From assembly GCF_013002705.1 (NCBI RefSeq), contig NZ_JABEND010000006.1, positions 1 through 64,000 of the forward strand: a stretch of DNA of 64,000 bases, in the 5' to 3' direction. A program made the translations under genes and the position numbers. The notes beneath the pieces were generated by a model that worked only from the letters and a program-made list of their open reading frames with translations, had not been told where the DNA came from and searched no databases. The DNA is from Nakamurella aerolata. Its GTDB lineage: Bacteria > Actinomycetota > Actinomycetes > Mycobacteriales > Nakamurellaceae. Positions 7,956 to 17,190 of this stretch are shown one piece after another. Within the stretch, counting starts at the first letter, position 1. Every line of letters starts with the position of its first letter.

Positions 7956-9365
7956 TCAGGTCAGCAGTCGATGCAGCGCACCGATGGTGTCGAACACCAT
8001 CAGCAGCAACGGGATCAGGGCGAGCACCAGGATGAACTCGCCAGCGTCGAGGAACCGCTGCATCCGCACCCGCGGGATCTCGGCGAGCGAGGAGAAGCCG
8101 GTGCCCGCCACCACAATGCCGATCAGCGCAAGGATGCCGAGGGTGCTGATCGCCGCCGCCGAGGCCGACTCGGTGCCCAGCCACTGCGGCAGCATGGTGG
8201 CCGCCGCCATCGCCCCGAACACCCCGGCACCCAGCAACGGCGCCACCTGCCGCACCCTGGTGAACACCCGGCTGCGGGCGGCCAGCGCCAGCGCCAGCAC
8301 CCCACCGAAGACCGGCGGCGCCCAGCCGACCGACCCGGACAGCTTGGTGCGCAACAGCATCCAGGCACAGACCGCGCCGAACACGGCGACCGCCCACACC
8401 ACTCCGGTGGCGATGGCCTGGCCCCGCTCAACGGCCTTGACCACCGTCACTCTCGGCACCCGCTCACCGCGCTCGTCGGCCGTCATCAGGTTCACCAGAC
8501 CGGCACCGCCCAACGCCAGCTGCCCGGCGAAGCCGGTGAGCACCACGCACACCAGCCCGACGATGGCCGCCATCCGGTAGCCGGGTGCGCCGGCGGCGAC
8601 AGCGATCAGGCCGATGGCGGCGAGCACCGCCGCGGTGATGCCGCCGACCGTCATTCCGGTGCGTCCCCGTGCCAGCCCGGCGCCGGCCAGCCCGAGCGTC
8701 GCCGCCAACACCACGAACATCAACTGGGTGGCGCTCAAACCCACTGGGCCGCCCGGGATCTGCCCGACCGCGGCACCGCCGCCGGCAACGGCGGCGAACA
8801 GGTCGACAGCGGTGCGCTCGCCCGCGCCGAGCACCACCACAGCGCCGGCGGGCGCCGCCATGGCTGCGGCGAACGACCCGCCACGGCCGGGTACCAGGGC
8901 GCCGACGGCCAACGCCGCCATCCCGGCCAGCGCCGCGCCGATCCAGGACGCGGGAGCCGGGGCCAGCGCCGAGATCACCACGGTGCCAAGGAACAACAGC
9001 CCGAGCACCGCGGCGACGGCCGAGGCGCGATCGGCGCCGCTGAACAGTGGAACGTCGGCGGCGACCAATTCGGCGGTGGTCTCTTCGACGTCGTCGACGA
9101 ACGGCTGGGCGGCCGCCTCCGAGGCCGGCGTCAGGAACAGCACGGTGCCGTCCAGCACCCCGATGCCGTCAAGGGTGCTGTCGATGGGTACCCGACCCAG
9201 CTCGGGCGTGGACAGCGCCCAGCCCCTTGGCGCTGCGGTCGGCGGTACCGACAGCAGCCGCAGCACCATCGGCAGTTGTTCGCCGATGGCGGTACCGGCC
9301 GGCAGCGAAACGTCCACCTGCCGGTCGTCCGCGACAACCGTCACCCGCGTGAACCGCGTGGCCAT
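7956..9365 (-). CDS. eccD: Type VII secretion integral membrane protein EccD
   Basis: A 469-residue protein with an N-terminal ubiquitin-like (YukD) domain, about residues 1-85 (TRFTRVTVVADDRQVDVSLP through VLFLTPASE), followed by about eleven hydrophobic helices to the C terminus. This is the standard EccD build; it lines the inner-membrane pore of the ESX complex. ATG 9365 is chosen because GGAGGAG precedes it at the usual distance on the minus strand and the YukD beta strand begins right after it. It is divergent from eccC with a 104-base shared promoter region. Confidence 0.9.
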   Translation of the reverse strand: MATRFTRVTVVADDRQVDVSLPAGTAIGEQLPMVLRLLSVPPTAAPRGWALSTPELGRVPIDSTLDGIGVLDGTVLFLTPASEAAAQPFVDDVEETTAELVAADVPLFSGADRASAVAAVLGLLFLGTVVISALAPAPASWIGAALAGMAALAVGALVPGRGGSFAAAMAAPAGAVVVLGAGERTAVDLFAAVAGGGAAVGQIPGGPVGLSATQLMFVVLAATLGLAGAGLARGRTGMTVGGITAAVLAAIGLIAVAAGAPGYRMAAIVGLVCVVLTGFAGQLALGGAGLVNLMTADERGERVPRVTVVKAVERGQAIATGVVWAVAVFGAVCAWMLLRTKLSGSVGWAPPVFGGVLALALAARSRVFTRVRQVAPLLGAGVFGAMAAATMLPQWLGTESASAAAISTLGILALIGIVVAGTGFSSLAEIPRVRMQRFLDAGEFILVLALIPLLLMVFDTIGALHRLLT

Positions 9366-9469
9366 GAAGCTCCTCCGGGCCGAAGTGGCAACTGCCACCC
9401 TGGCACGGGCAGCGGCCGTAGTCTAAGTGGCCGACCGGCAAGCATCGGTCGAATCGAAGTGGAGCAACC

Positions 9470-12400
9470 GTGACCCAGCGCGTGATTCACCGCCCGGCGC
9501 GCAGCCGACCCCCGGAGCCGCCGTTGCGCCCGGTGTCGATCATCCAACCGCCGACGCTGCCGGATTCCACCGGCAGCGCCCAGGGCGTGATGCAGGTGCT
9601 GATGCCGGTGATGGGTGGCGCCGGGATGTTGGTGATGATCGTCGCCAACAAGAACCCGGTGATGCTGATCACCGGCGGGATCATGATGGCGGTGATGGTG
9701 CTCGGCGGCATCGGCATGTTCGTTGCGCAGCGCACCGGGCAGGCCAAGCAGGTGGTCACCATGCGCCGCCGCTACCTCGACTACATGGAGAACCTACGGG
9801 CCGAGCTGTACCAGGCGGCGCAGCGGCAGCGCGGCACCGCTGAGCATCACCATCCGGTCCCGGAGAAGCTGCCGGACATCGCGCGCGATCCGCTGCGCAT
9901 CTGGGAGCGCCGGCCGACCGACTCCGACTTCTTGGTGGTGCGCGTCGGTACCGGCGTATCGCCGCTGTGGCAAAAGGTTTCGGCGGGCGGCGGCACCGAT
10001 CCGATGTCCGAGCCCGACATCATGGCCGCCGCGGCGCTGCACCGGGTGACCGAACGTGACCGCATGGTGTCAGGGATGCCGGTGGGGTTGCCGGTGTCCG
10101 GGCGGGTCACCGTGCTCGGTCCTGGCGGCGAGGTGCGCCGGATGATGACCACCGCCCTGGCCGAGTTGGTGACCATGCACGGACCCGAGGAGGTGCGGCT
10201 GTTCCTGTTGACTCCGCGGGGCAGCGCCCGCTGGCTGGACTGGCTGAAATGGATGCCGCACAGTCTTTCTCCCGACGAGATCGACGGCACCGCCCCGGCC
10301 CGCCAGGTGCATGCCGACCCCGCAGCGTTGGCGGAGGAGATCTCCGCGGAGCTGTCAAGGCGGGTCGGCGAGCTGACCAGGATCGGCTCCGTCCGCGGCC
10401 GTGACGCCTCGTCGTTCGGGCCGGCGCTGGTGATCGTGGTGGACGGCGCCGGCGGCAAAGCTCCCGACGTGCTCGGCGCCATCCCCTCGGAGATCGGACC
10501 GGCCAGCATCAATGTGCACTGCATCTCGCTGGTAGACCAACCGCACAACGAGCCGGAGAAGGCCGACGTTCGGGCGGTGTGCGTCGACGGCCAGGTGCAG
10601 GTGCAGCGGCCGCGCCGGCCCCAGGAGCAACTGGGTGAGCAGGAACTGGCCAGGCTGCAGGCCAGGGAACGCGCGATGGGCGCCGAGTCCGGTGTGGTTG
10701 AAGCGATTTCGCCGGCAACGCTGCGGGCGCTCAGCCGCGAGCTGACCGCCGTCCGGTTGGTCGAGGAGTCGGGATCGTCCGCGCCGCTGGCCTCGACGCT
10801 GACCCTGTCCGACCTGACCGGGGTGCCCGACCCCGGCCATTTCGATCCACGGCAGACCTGGGTGAAGCGGCCGATGCCGGACTTCCTCAAGGTGCCGTTC
10901 GGTCTTGGTCCGTCCGGCGAGCGGGTGTACCTGGACATCAAGGAGAACGCGCTGGGCGGGATGGGGCCGCACGGATTGTGTGTGGGCGCCACCGGTTCCG
11001 GCAAGTCCGAGGTGCTCCGCACCATCGTGCTGTGCATGGCGATCAACCATCCGCCCGAGCGGCTGGCACTGGTGCTGGTCGACTACAAGGGTGGGGCGAC
11101 CTTCGCCGGACTTGAAGAGACGCCGCACTGCGCCGCCATGATCTCGAACCTGTCGGACGACGACGGGCTGGTGGATCGGTTGCACGACGCGCTGTTCGGG
11201 GAGATGAAGCGCCGGCAGCAGTTGCTCGCCCAGGCCGGGAACCTGCCCAACGTCACCGAGTACAACCGACGGCGCGACGCGGTGCTGGCCGACCCGTCGG
11301 CCGGCGCCCCGATGGAGCCACTGCCGAACCTGTTCGTGGTGATCGACGAGTTCGGTGAGCTGCTGACCGCCAAGCCCGACTTCATCGAGCTGTTCCTGGC
11401 CATCGGCCGGATCGGCCGATCGATCGGTGTGCATCTGATGCTGGCCAGCCAGCGCTTGGAGGAGGGCCGGCTGCGCGGGCTGGAGTCGTACCTGTCGTAT
11501 CGGTTGGGGCTACGCACCTTCAACGCGCAGGAGTCCCGCACCGTGCTGGGGGTGGCCGACGCCTACGAGCTGCCGCCGATCCCGGGGTCGGGCTACCTCG
11601 CCGTCGACACCACGGTGTTCCAGCGCTTCAAGGCCGGCTACGTCTCGGGGGTGTACCGGCCGCCGGTGACCGGCGAGACGCTGGTGGACTCGGACCCGGT
11701 GGTGGCGCCGTTCGGCCTGTTCAACGACACCGCCGACTACCTGAAGTCCATCACACCCGTTGACAGCGAACAGGAATCGGCCAAGGACGACTCCGACGAC
11801 GAGGCCATGCTGCCGACCGTGCTCGACGTCGCGGTGCGGCAGATGGCCGAGGTCGGCGACCGGACCAGGGCGATCTGGCTGCCGCCGCTGCCCAAGCGGC
11901 TGGACATCGACACCGTCGCCGGCGGGGTGGGCACCGACCCGGTCAAGGGGCTGCGCGCCGGTCTCGGCGGCGGCCTGCAGGTGCCGATCGGCTTGGTGGA
12001 CAAGCCTTCCGAGCAGAAGCAGGAACCGTATCTGCTTGATCTGTCGGCTTCCGGCGGGCACCTGACGATCATCGGGGCACCGCAGACCGGCAAGTCGGTG
12101 CTGCTGCGCACGTTGATCATTTCCGCCGCGCTGACCCACCTGCCGGGCGAGGTGGCGTTCTACTGCGTCGATCTCGGCGGCGGCGCGCTGCGCGCGTTGG
12201 AGGGCTTGCCCCATGTCGCCGGGGTGGCGCCGCGGCTGGACAGCGACAGGGTGCGCCGTACCGTCGCCGAGGTCACGGCGGCGCTGGGCGAGCGGGAAGA
12301 AATGTTCGCACGGCTCGGCATCGACTCGGTCGAGCAGATGCGGGAGCGGTACCGGACCGGGCGACTGCCCGAACTGCCGGCCGCGGATCTGTTCCTGGTG

Positions 12401-13852
12401 GTGGACAACTGGTCCGTGCTGCGCAACGACTTCGACGATCTGGCCGAGGAGGTGCAGGAGCTCGCGGCCCGCGGCGCCGGTTACGGCATTCACGTGGTGA
12501 TCGCCACCACCCGCTGGACCGATCTGCGGATGCAGCTGCAGGCCACCATCGGTACCAAGGTCGAACTGCGCATCAACGATCCGCTCGAGTCGGTGATCGG
12601 CCGCAAGATGTCGGAGAACCTGCGGGCCGACACCCCCGGCCGGGTACTGGTGGAGCCCGGCCTGCAGGTACATGTCTGCCTGCCGACGTTGGCCGCCGAC
12701 CGGGCCCTTGACCCCGACCTCGCCGGCGAGCCGGACTCCGCGGGCAGCGACCCGTTGGCCGGAATCTCGGTGGGCGGCAACGGTTCTGGCACCTCTGATG
12801 CGTCCGGCCCTGGCGGCGCGGGACCGGACGACGCCGCGCCCGGAGACCGGGACGAACGGTCGGCGCTGGCCGACGAGCTGGATGCGATCGCCCGCCGCGG
12901 CGGGCCCGGCGGTGAGCCGGATCCCGAAACCGGGGCCGACGCTACCGGTGCTGACGGTGCGGCTGACGGCGCCGCTGCCGCCGGGTTGCAGCCGCCCTCA
13001 CCGGGCAGCGGAGTGCCGGACGGCGCCGGCGCCACCGAGGTGCTGATCGGCAAGATTGCCGCCGCCTGGACCGGCGAGCCGGTGCCGGCGATCCGGATGC
13101 TGCCGGGCTGGGTGGATTTCGCCGACCTGCAACAGCGGGCCGGCCGGCGCGGCAGCAACAGTGGGGTGCTGATCGGTATCGACGAGGCCGAGTTGCGCCC
13201 CGTCGAGCTGGATCTGTTCGGCGCCGAACCGCACTTGATGGTGTTCGGCGACAGCGAATCCGGCAAGACCACCCTGCTGCGCTCGATCGTGGCCGATCTG
13301 ACCAGCCGGTACACCGACCAGGAGCTGGTCTTCGCCGTTCTCGACGTGCGCCGCACGCTGCTGGACGTGGTGCCCGAGAACTATCTCGGCGGCTATGCCG
13401 GCACCGCCCAGGTGGCGGCCGGGACCGCGACGGTGGTGGCGCAGGAACTGACCAACAGGTTGCCGCCGGACGACGTGACCGCCGCGCAGCTGCGATCCCG
13501 CTCGTGGTGGAAGGGCCCGGAAATCGTTGTGCTGGTTGACGACTACGACCTGGTCGCCACCGGCGGGTCGGGGCCGCTCGCCCCGTTCATGGATTTCCTG
13601 CCGCAGGCAAGGGATCTCGGCTTCCACATCATTTTGTGCCGGCGCTCCGGCGGTGCGTCCCGCGCGCTGTACGAACCCGTCCCGCAGCGGCTGAAGGAGG
13701 TCGGCGCCACCGGACTGCTGCTGTCCGGCGATCGCCAGGAGGGCGCGCTGTTCCCCGGCACCTACATGTCGCCGCAGCCACCCGGACGCGGCACCCTGAT
13801 TCGCCGGGGCCGGCGGCCGCAGCTGGTGCAGCTGGCCTACCTGCCGGAGTAG
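9470..13852 (+). CDS. eccC: Type VII secretion motor ATPase EccC
   Basis: A 1460-residue protein. Two membrane helices (about residues 38-85) are followed by three FtsK/SpoIIIE-type ATPase domains with P-loops GATGSGKS (K512), GAPQTGKS (K875) and GDSESGKT (K1266), and Walker B strands LFVVIDEFGE, LFLVVDNWSV and IVVLVDDYDL. All three P-loop lysines are present. It is a single-chain EccC, not the split CaCb form. EccC recognises the C-terminal signal of WXG100 dimers and energises secretion. The start is GTG with GGAG upstream. A Gly/Asp/Ala-rich linker of about 100 residues (1095-1200) separates the second and third ATPase domains and is longer than usual. Confidence 0.97.
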   Translation: MTQRVIHRPARSRPPEPPLRPVSIIQPPTLPDSTGSAQGVMQVLMPVMGGAGMLVMIVANKNPVMLITGGIMMAVMVLGGIGMFVAQRTGQAKQVVTMRRRYLDYMENLRAELYQAAQRQRGTAEHHHPVPEKLPDIARDPLRIWERRPTDSDFLVVRVGTGVSPLWQKVSAGGGTDPMSEPDIMAAAALHRVTERDRMVSGMPVGLPVSGRVTVLGPGGEVRRMMTTALAELVTMHGPEEVRLFLLTPRGSARWLDWLKWMPHSLSPDEIDGTAPARQVHADPAALAEEISAELSRRVGELTRIGSVRGRDASSFGPALVIVVDGAGGKAPDVLGAIPSEIGPASINVHCISLVDQPHNEPEKADVRAVCVDGQVQVQRPRRPQEQLGEQELARLQARERAMGAESGVVEAISPATLRALSRELTAVRLVEESGSSAPLASTLTLSDLTGVPDPGHFDPRQTWVKRPMPDFLKVPFGLGPSGERVYLDIKENALGGMGPHGLCVGATGSGKSEVLRTIVLCMAINHPPERLALVLVDYKGGATFAGLEETPHCAAMISNLSDDDGLVDRLHDALFGEMKRRQQLLAQAGNLPNVTEYNRRRDAVLADPSAGAPMEPLPNLFVVIDEFGELLTAKPDFIELFLAIGRIGRSIGVHLMLASQRLEEGRLRGLESYLSYRLGLRTFNAQESRTVLGVADAYELPPIPGSGYLAVDTTVFQRFKAGYVSGVYRPPVTGETLVDSDPVVAPFGLFNDTADYLKSITPVDSEQESAKDDSDDEAMLPTVLDVAVRQMAEVGDRTRAIWLPPLPKRLDIDTVAGGVGTDPVKGLRAGLGGGLQVPIGLVDKPSEQKQEPYLLDLSASGGHLTIIGAPQTGKSVLLRTLIISAALTHLPGEVAFYCVDLGGGALRALEGLPHVAGVAPRLDSDRVRRTVAEVTAALGEREEMFARLGIDSVEQMRERYRTGRLPELPAADLFLVVDNWSVLRNDFDDLAEEVQELAARGAGYGIHVVIATTRWTDLRMQLQATIGTKVELRINDPLESVIGRKMSENLRADTPGRVLVEPGLQVHVCLPTLAADRALDPDLAGEPDSAGSDPLAGISVGGNGSGTSDASGPGGAGPDDAAPGDRDERSALADELDAIARRGGPGGEPDPETGADATGADGAADGAAAAGLQPPSPGSGVPDGAGATEVLIGKIAAAWTGEPVPAIRMLPGWVDFADLQQRAGRRGSNSGVLIGIDEAELRPVELDLFGAEPHLMVFGDSESGKTTLLRSIVADLTSRYTDQELVFAVLDVRRTLLDVVPENYLGGYAGTAQVAAGTATVVAQELTNRLPPDDVTAAQLRSRSWWKGPEIVVLVDDYDLVATGGSGPLAPFMDFLPQARDLGFHIILCRRSGGASRALYEPVPQRLKEVGATGLLLSGDRQEGALFPGTYMSPQPPGRGTLIRRGRRPQLVQLAYLPE

Positions 13853-13930
13853 CCACCCTTCGCCCGCGGGGCCAAGGCGGGCGGACGGCGGCCAACGCCG
13901 CGCGCCGGGCGGCGCGCATAGGGTGGCTGC

Positions 13931-15988
13931 ATGAGTGCTGACACCACCCGCGCTGACGAGTCCCCCGCTGGTTCCGCCGAGTCCGCCTCTGGGTCCGCTG
14001 GGTCCGCTGACGCAACCACCACCCGGCCGCAGGACGACCTGTACCTCGCGGTGAACGGGCAGTGGTACGCGACCGCCGAGATTCCCGGCGACCTGCCGGC
14101 CACCGGCTCGATGTACGACGTGCACCTGCGTTCGGAGGAACAGCTTCGCGAGCTGTTCCAGCAAGCGCCGGCGGCGGACGCCGATCCGGTGCGCGCGCAG
14201 GTGCAGACGATGTACGCCTCGTTCCTCGACGCCGACCGGGTCGAGCAACTCGACCTGGCGCCGGTGCAGGCCGAATTCGCTGCCATCGACGCGATCTCGT
14301 CACCGGCCGACTTCGCTCGGGTGCTCGGCGAGCTGGAACGCACCGGGGTGGCCGGGGTGGTGTCGGCGTTCGTCGAGACCGACGACAAAGATTCGACCCG
14401 CTACCTGGTGAACATCGCCCAGGGCGGGCTCGGACTGCCGGACGAGGGCTACTACCACCTCGAGCAGTTCGCGCCGATCCGCGAGGCCTACCGCGGCCAC
14501 CTCGAGCGGATGTTCGAGCTGGCCGGAGTGGACGACCCCGCCGAGGCCGCCGGCCGCGTCTACTCCCTCGAGGCGACGCTGGCCGAAGGGCACTGGAACC
14601 AGGTGGAGAGCCGCGACGCCACCAAGACGTACAACCTGCGCACCGCGGCCGAGATCGCCGCCGCCGTACCGGTTTTCGACTGGACCGGCTGGATCACCGC
14701 GATGCGCGACGGCGGCTCGGCCGACCCGCTGGACCAGGTGGTGGTGCGGCAACCGTCTTACCTGGAAACGATGAACCGCGCCCTTGCCGACCTCCCGCTG
14801 GACGACTGGAAGCTGTGGCTGCGCTGGAACGTGCTGCGCGCCAGGGCCCGTTACCTGCCGCAGCGCTTCGTCGACGAGAACTTCGACTTCTACTCGCGGA
14901 CCCTGGCCGGTACCACCGCCCAGCGCGAACGCTGGAAGCGCGGCGTCTCGCTGGTGAACGGGACGCTGCCGGAAGCTGCCGGAAAACTCTTTGTGGACAA
15001 GCACTTCCCACCGGCGGCGAAACAGCGGATGGACGAGTTGGTGGCCAATCTGATCGCCGCCTACCGGGCCAGCATCACCGAGCTGGACTGGATGAGCGAG
15101 CAGACCAAGCAGCGGGCCCTCGACAAGCTCGGCAAGTTCAGGGCCAAGATCGGCCACCCCGACAGCTGGCGCGACTACTCGGCCATCGAGGTGAGGCCGG
15201 ACGATCTGCTGGGCAACGTGCGCCGCGCCGCCGCCTTCGAGACCGACCGGCAGCTGGCCAAGATCGGCGCACCGGTGGACCGGGACGAGTGGCTGATGCC
15301 GCCGCAGATCGTGAACGCCTACTACAACCCCGGTACCAACGAGATCTGCTTTCCCGCAGCGATTCTGCAGCCGCCCATGTTCGACCTGGCCGCCAGCGAC
15401 GCCGCCAACTACGGCGGTATCGGCGCGGTGATCGGGCACGAGATCGGCCACGGCTTCGACGACCAGGGCGCCAAGTACGACGGCGACGGCAACATGCAGG
15501 ACTGGTGGACCGACGCCGACCGCGCCGCGTTCGCCGAGCGCACCGACCAGATGATCGAGCAGTTCTCGCAGCTGGAACCGCTCGAGGTGCCGGGCAAGAA
15601 GGTGAACGGAGCGCTGACCGTCGGCGAGAACATCGGCGATCTCGGCGGTCTGACCATCGCACTCAAGGCCTACGAGATGGCGAACCCACCCGGCACCGAC
15701 AGTGCCCACAGCGCCGACAGTGGCAGCGGCACCGGCGGCGGTTCGGATGCCGCGGACGACGCACAGCGTGACGAACGCCGGCGCGAGCTGTTCTCCTCGT
15801 ACGCGTTGGTGTGGCGGACCAAGCGCCGCAAGGAGTTGGCCGTGCAGTACCTGCAAATCGACCCGCACTCGCCACCGGATCTGCGCGCCAACATCGCCCG
15901 CAACCTCGACGAGTTCCACAGCAGCTACCACACCGCCGACGGCGACGGCATGTGGCTGGAACCCGCCAAGCGGGTGCACATCTGGTAG
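13931..15988 (+). CDS. M13 family zinc metallopeptidase (neprilysin/PepO-like)
   Basis: A 685-residue protein of full family length. The zinc site is VIGHEIGHGFDD (H503, E504, H507) and the third ligand lies in GENIGDLGG near residue 566; NAYYNP upstream is the substrate-binding motif of the family. No signal peptide is visible; the N terminus is a Ser/Ala-rich tail of about 40 residues, so this is probably a cytoplasmic oligoendopeptidase. A Gly/Ser/Asp-rich insert of about 30 residues sits near residue 590 between the third ligand and the C-terminal helices. It starts 78 bases after eccC on the same strand but is probably not part of the secretion machine. Confidence 0.93.
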   Translation: MSADTTRADESPAGSAESASGSAGSADATTTRPQDDLYLAVNGQWYATAEIPGDLPATGSMYDVHLRSEEQLRELFQQAPAADADPVRAQVQTMYASFLDADRVEQLDLAPVQAEFAAIDAISSPADFARVLGELERTGVAGVVSAFVETDDKDSTRYLVNIAQGGLGLPDEGYYHLEQFAPIREAYRGHLERMFELAGVDDPAEAAGRVYSLEATLAEGHWNQVESRDATKTYNLRTAAEIAAAVPVFDWTGWITAMRDGGSADPLDQVVVRQPSYLETMNRALADLPLDDWKLWLRWNVLRARARYLPQRFVDENFDFYSRTLAGTTAQRERWKRGVSLVNGTLPEAAGKLFVDKHFPPAAKQRMDELVANLIAAYRASITELDWMSEQTKQRALDKLGKFRAKIGHPDSWRDYSAIEVRPDDLLGNVRRAAAFETDRQLAKIGAPVDRDEWLMPPQIVNAYYNPGTNEICFPAAILQPPMFDLAASDAANYGGIGAVIGHEIGHGFDDQGAKYDGDGNMQDWWTDADRAAFAERTDQMIEQFSQLEPLEVPGKKVNGALTVGENIGDLGGLTIALKAYEMANPPGTDSAHSADSGSGTGGGSDAADDAQRDERRRELFSSYALVWRTKRRKELAVQYLQIDPHSPPDLRANIARNLDEFHSSYHTADGDGMWLEPAKRVHIW

Positions 15989-16037
15989 CCGGGCCGGCAC
16001 CGGCAGCGGCCCGGTGAGCGCCGGTTAACCTTGCCGG

Positions 16038-16799
16038 ATGGAGCTGACCGACTCGTCCGCACTCGTCACCGGCGCCGCTTCCGGGCTGGGCGCCGCCACC
16101 GCCGCTACCCTGGCCGACCGCGGGGTCGCCGTCTTCGGCATCGACCTGGCCGCCGGCTGGGACAAGGTCGGCGCGCCGCCGGCCGGCGTGACCAGGGTGG
16201 ACGCCGACGTCACCAGCGAGGACCAGGTGCGGGCCGCTGTTGCGCAGGCCGCTGCTACCGCGCCGCTGCGGCTGACGGTGAACTGCGCCGGGCTCGGCTG
16301 GGCCAGCCGCATTCTGTCGAAGAAGGGCGTGCACGACTACGAGCTGTTCAAGACCGTGATCTCGGTGAATCTGGTCGGCACCTTCAACGTGATGCGGCTG
16401 GCCGCCGAGCAACTCGCGAAGGGCGAACCGCTGGACGACGCCGGCCAGCGCGGGCTGATCGTGAACACCGCGTCCGTTGCCGCCTTCGACGGGCAGATCG
16501 GGCAGATCGCGTACTCGGCGTCCAAGGGTGGCGTCGCCGGGATGTGCCTGCCCGCGGCGCGCGATCTGGCGCAGTACGGGATCAGGGTGATGACCATCGC
16601 GCCCGGCATCATCGACACCCCGATGATGGCCGGCATCACCGAGGAGTTCCGGCAGTCGCTCGCCGCGAGCGTGCCGTTCCCGGCGCGGCTGGGCAGGCCG
16701 GACGAGTACGCCCAGCTGGTGCTGATGCTCGCCGAGCACGACTACCTCAACGGCGAGGTGATCCGGATGGACGGCTCGCTGCGGATGGCGCCGCGGTAA
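16038..16799 (+). CDS. Short-chain dehydrogenase, 3-hydroxyacyl-CoA dehydrogenase type II-like
   Basis: A 253-residue SDR with the cofactor motif TGAASGLG (residues 11-18), NCAG, and the catalytic pattern Ser (NTASVA), Tyr159 and Lys163 in AYSASKGG. The sequence VSVNLVGTFNVMR and RLGRPDEYAQLV near the end are typical of HSD10/3-hydroxy-2-methylbutyryl-CoA dehydrogenase-type enzymes, which use NAD for acyl-CoA or branched-chain breakdown. Substrate is not provable here. The gene is monocistronic and is followed by a GC hairpin. Confidence 0.9.
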   Translation: MELTDSSALVTGAASGLGAATAATLADRGVAVFGIDLAAGWDKVGAPPAGVTRVDADVTSEDQVRAAVAQAAATAPLRLTVNCAGLGWASRILSKKGVHDYELFKTVISVNLVGTFNVMRLAAEQLAKGEPLDDAGQRGLIVNTASVAAFDGQIGQIAYSASKGGVAGMCLPAARDLAQYGIRVMTIAPGIIDTPMMAGITEEFRQSLAASVPFPARLGRPDEYAQLVLMLAEHDYLNGEVIRMDGSLRMAPR

Positions 16800-16804
16800 C
16801 CCAG

Positions 16805-16828
16805 CCCAGCGCTGGTGCCGGCGCTGGG
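16805..16828 (+). terminator. Hairpin after the SDR gene
   Basis: Arms CCCAGCGC and GCGCTGGG enclose an eight-base loop, five bases after the stop codon of the SDR gene. A G-run follows instead of a T-run, so this is a stall hairpin of the kind common in GC-rich actinobacteria, not a classic intrinsic terminator. Confidence 0.5.
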
Positions 16829-17190
16829 GGGCAAGCAGGGAAAGTATCGGGCCCGCGGTCTCATACACCGCAGGCCCAAGCCCTTGGTACCGCAGCGCGG
16901 TGATCGCGCCGACCTCGACACGCCGCGCCGAAGATGAACGCTCGGCAAAACTTTCTTGGTTCGGGGTCTTGTGCGCCGTCCCGGCGCGGGTGTAGAAATA
17001 ACGAGTCCGAAGGGCTTCGGCCCATCGGATCTCCAGAAGGCTTCGGCCGGACGGAGTCGAAGCCCCACCAACTCATACTTGGTGGGGCTTCATCTATTTC
17101 AGCGCTTTCTCTCCGTTGGTCTCTCGCTGTTGGTCGCTCGCCCGCGGTCCCCTCCCTTGGCCCCCGACCTTGGTCGCTGGGCCTTGCCGG
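16829..17190. other. Gene-free interval of about 360 bases with possible small RNA
   Basis: No protein-coding frame here looks real. The interval contains several short GC hairpins and ends in a very strong stem at 17059-17091. The part between about 16850 and 17091 could encode a small RNA on the plus strand ending at that stem, but no promoter can be shown. The rest (17092-17190) is low-complexity and T/C-rich. Confidence 0.35.
17059..17091. terminator. Strong 13-bp perfect hairpin
   Basis: GAAGCCCCACCAA (17059-17071), loop of seven, then TTGGTGGGGCTTC (17079-17091), followed by CATCTATTTC. The stem is perfect over 13 pairs and would end transcription in either direction; on the minus strand it lies 100 bases beyond the stop of the EEP phosphodiesterase gene, on the plus strand it could close a small transcript. 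Confidence 0.7.

Noticed and set aside
16860-16895. A hairpin resembling a tRNA anticodon arm (loop CTCATAC, anticodon CAT)
   Set aside because: No acceptor stem, D arm or T loop (TTCRANY) can be found at the right distances, so it is not a tRNA.
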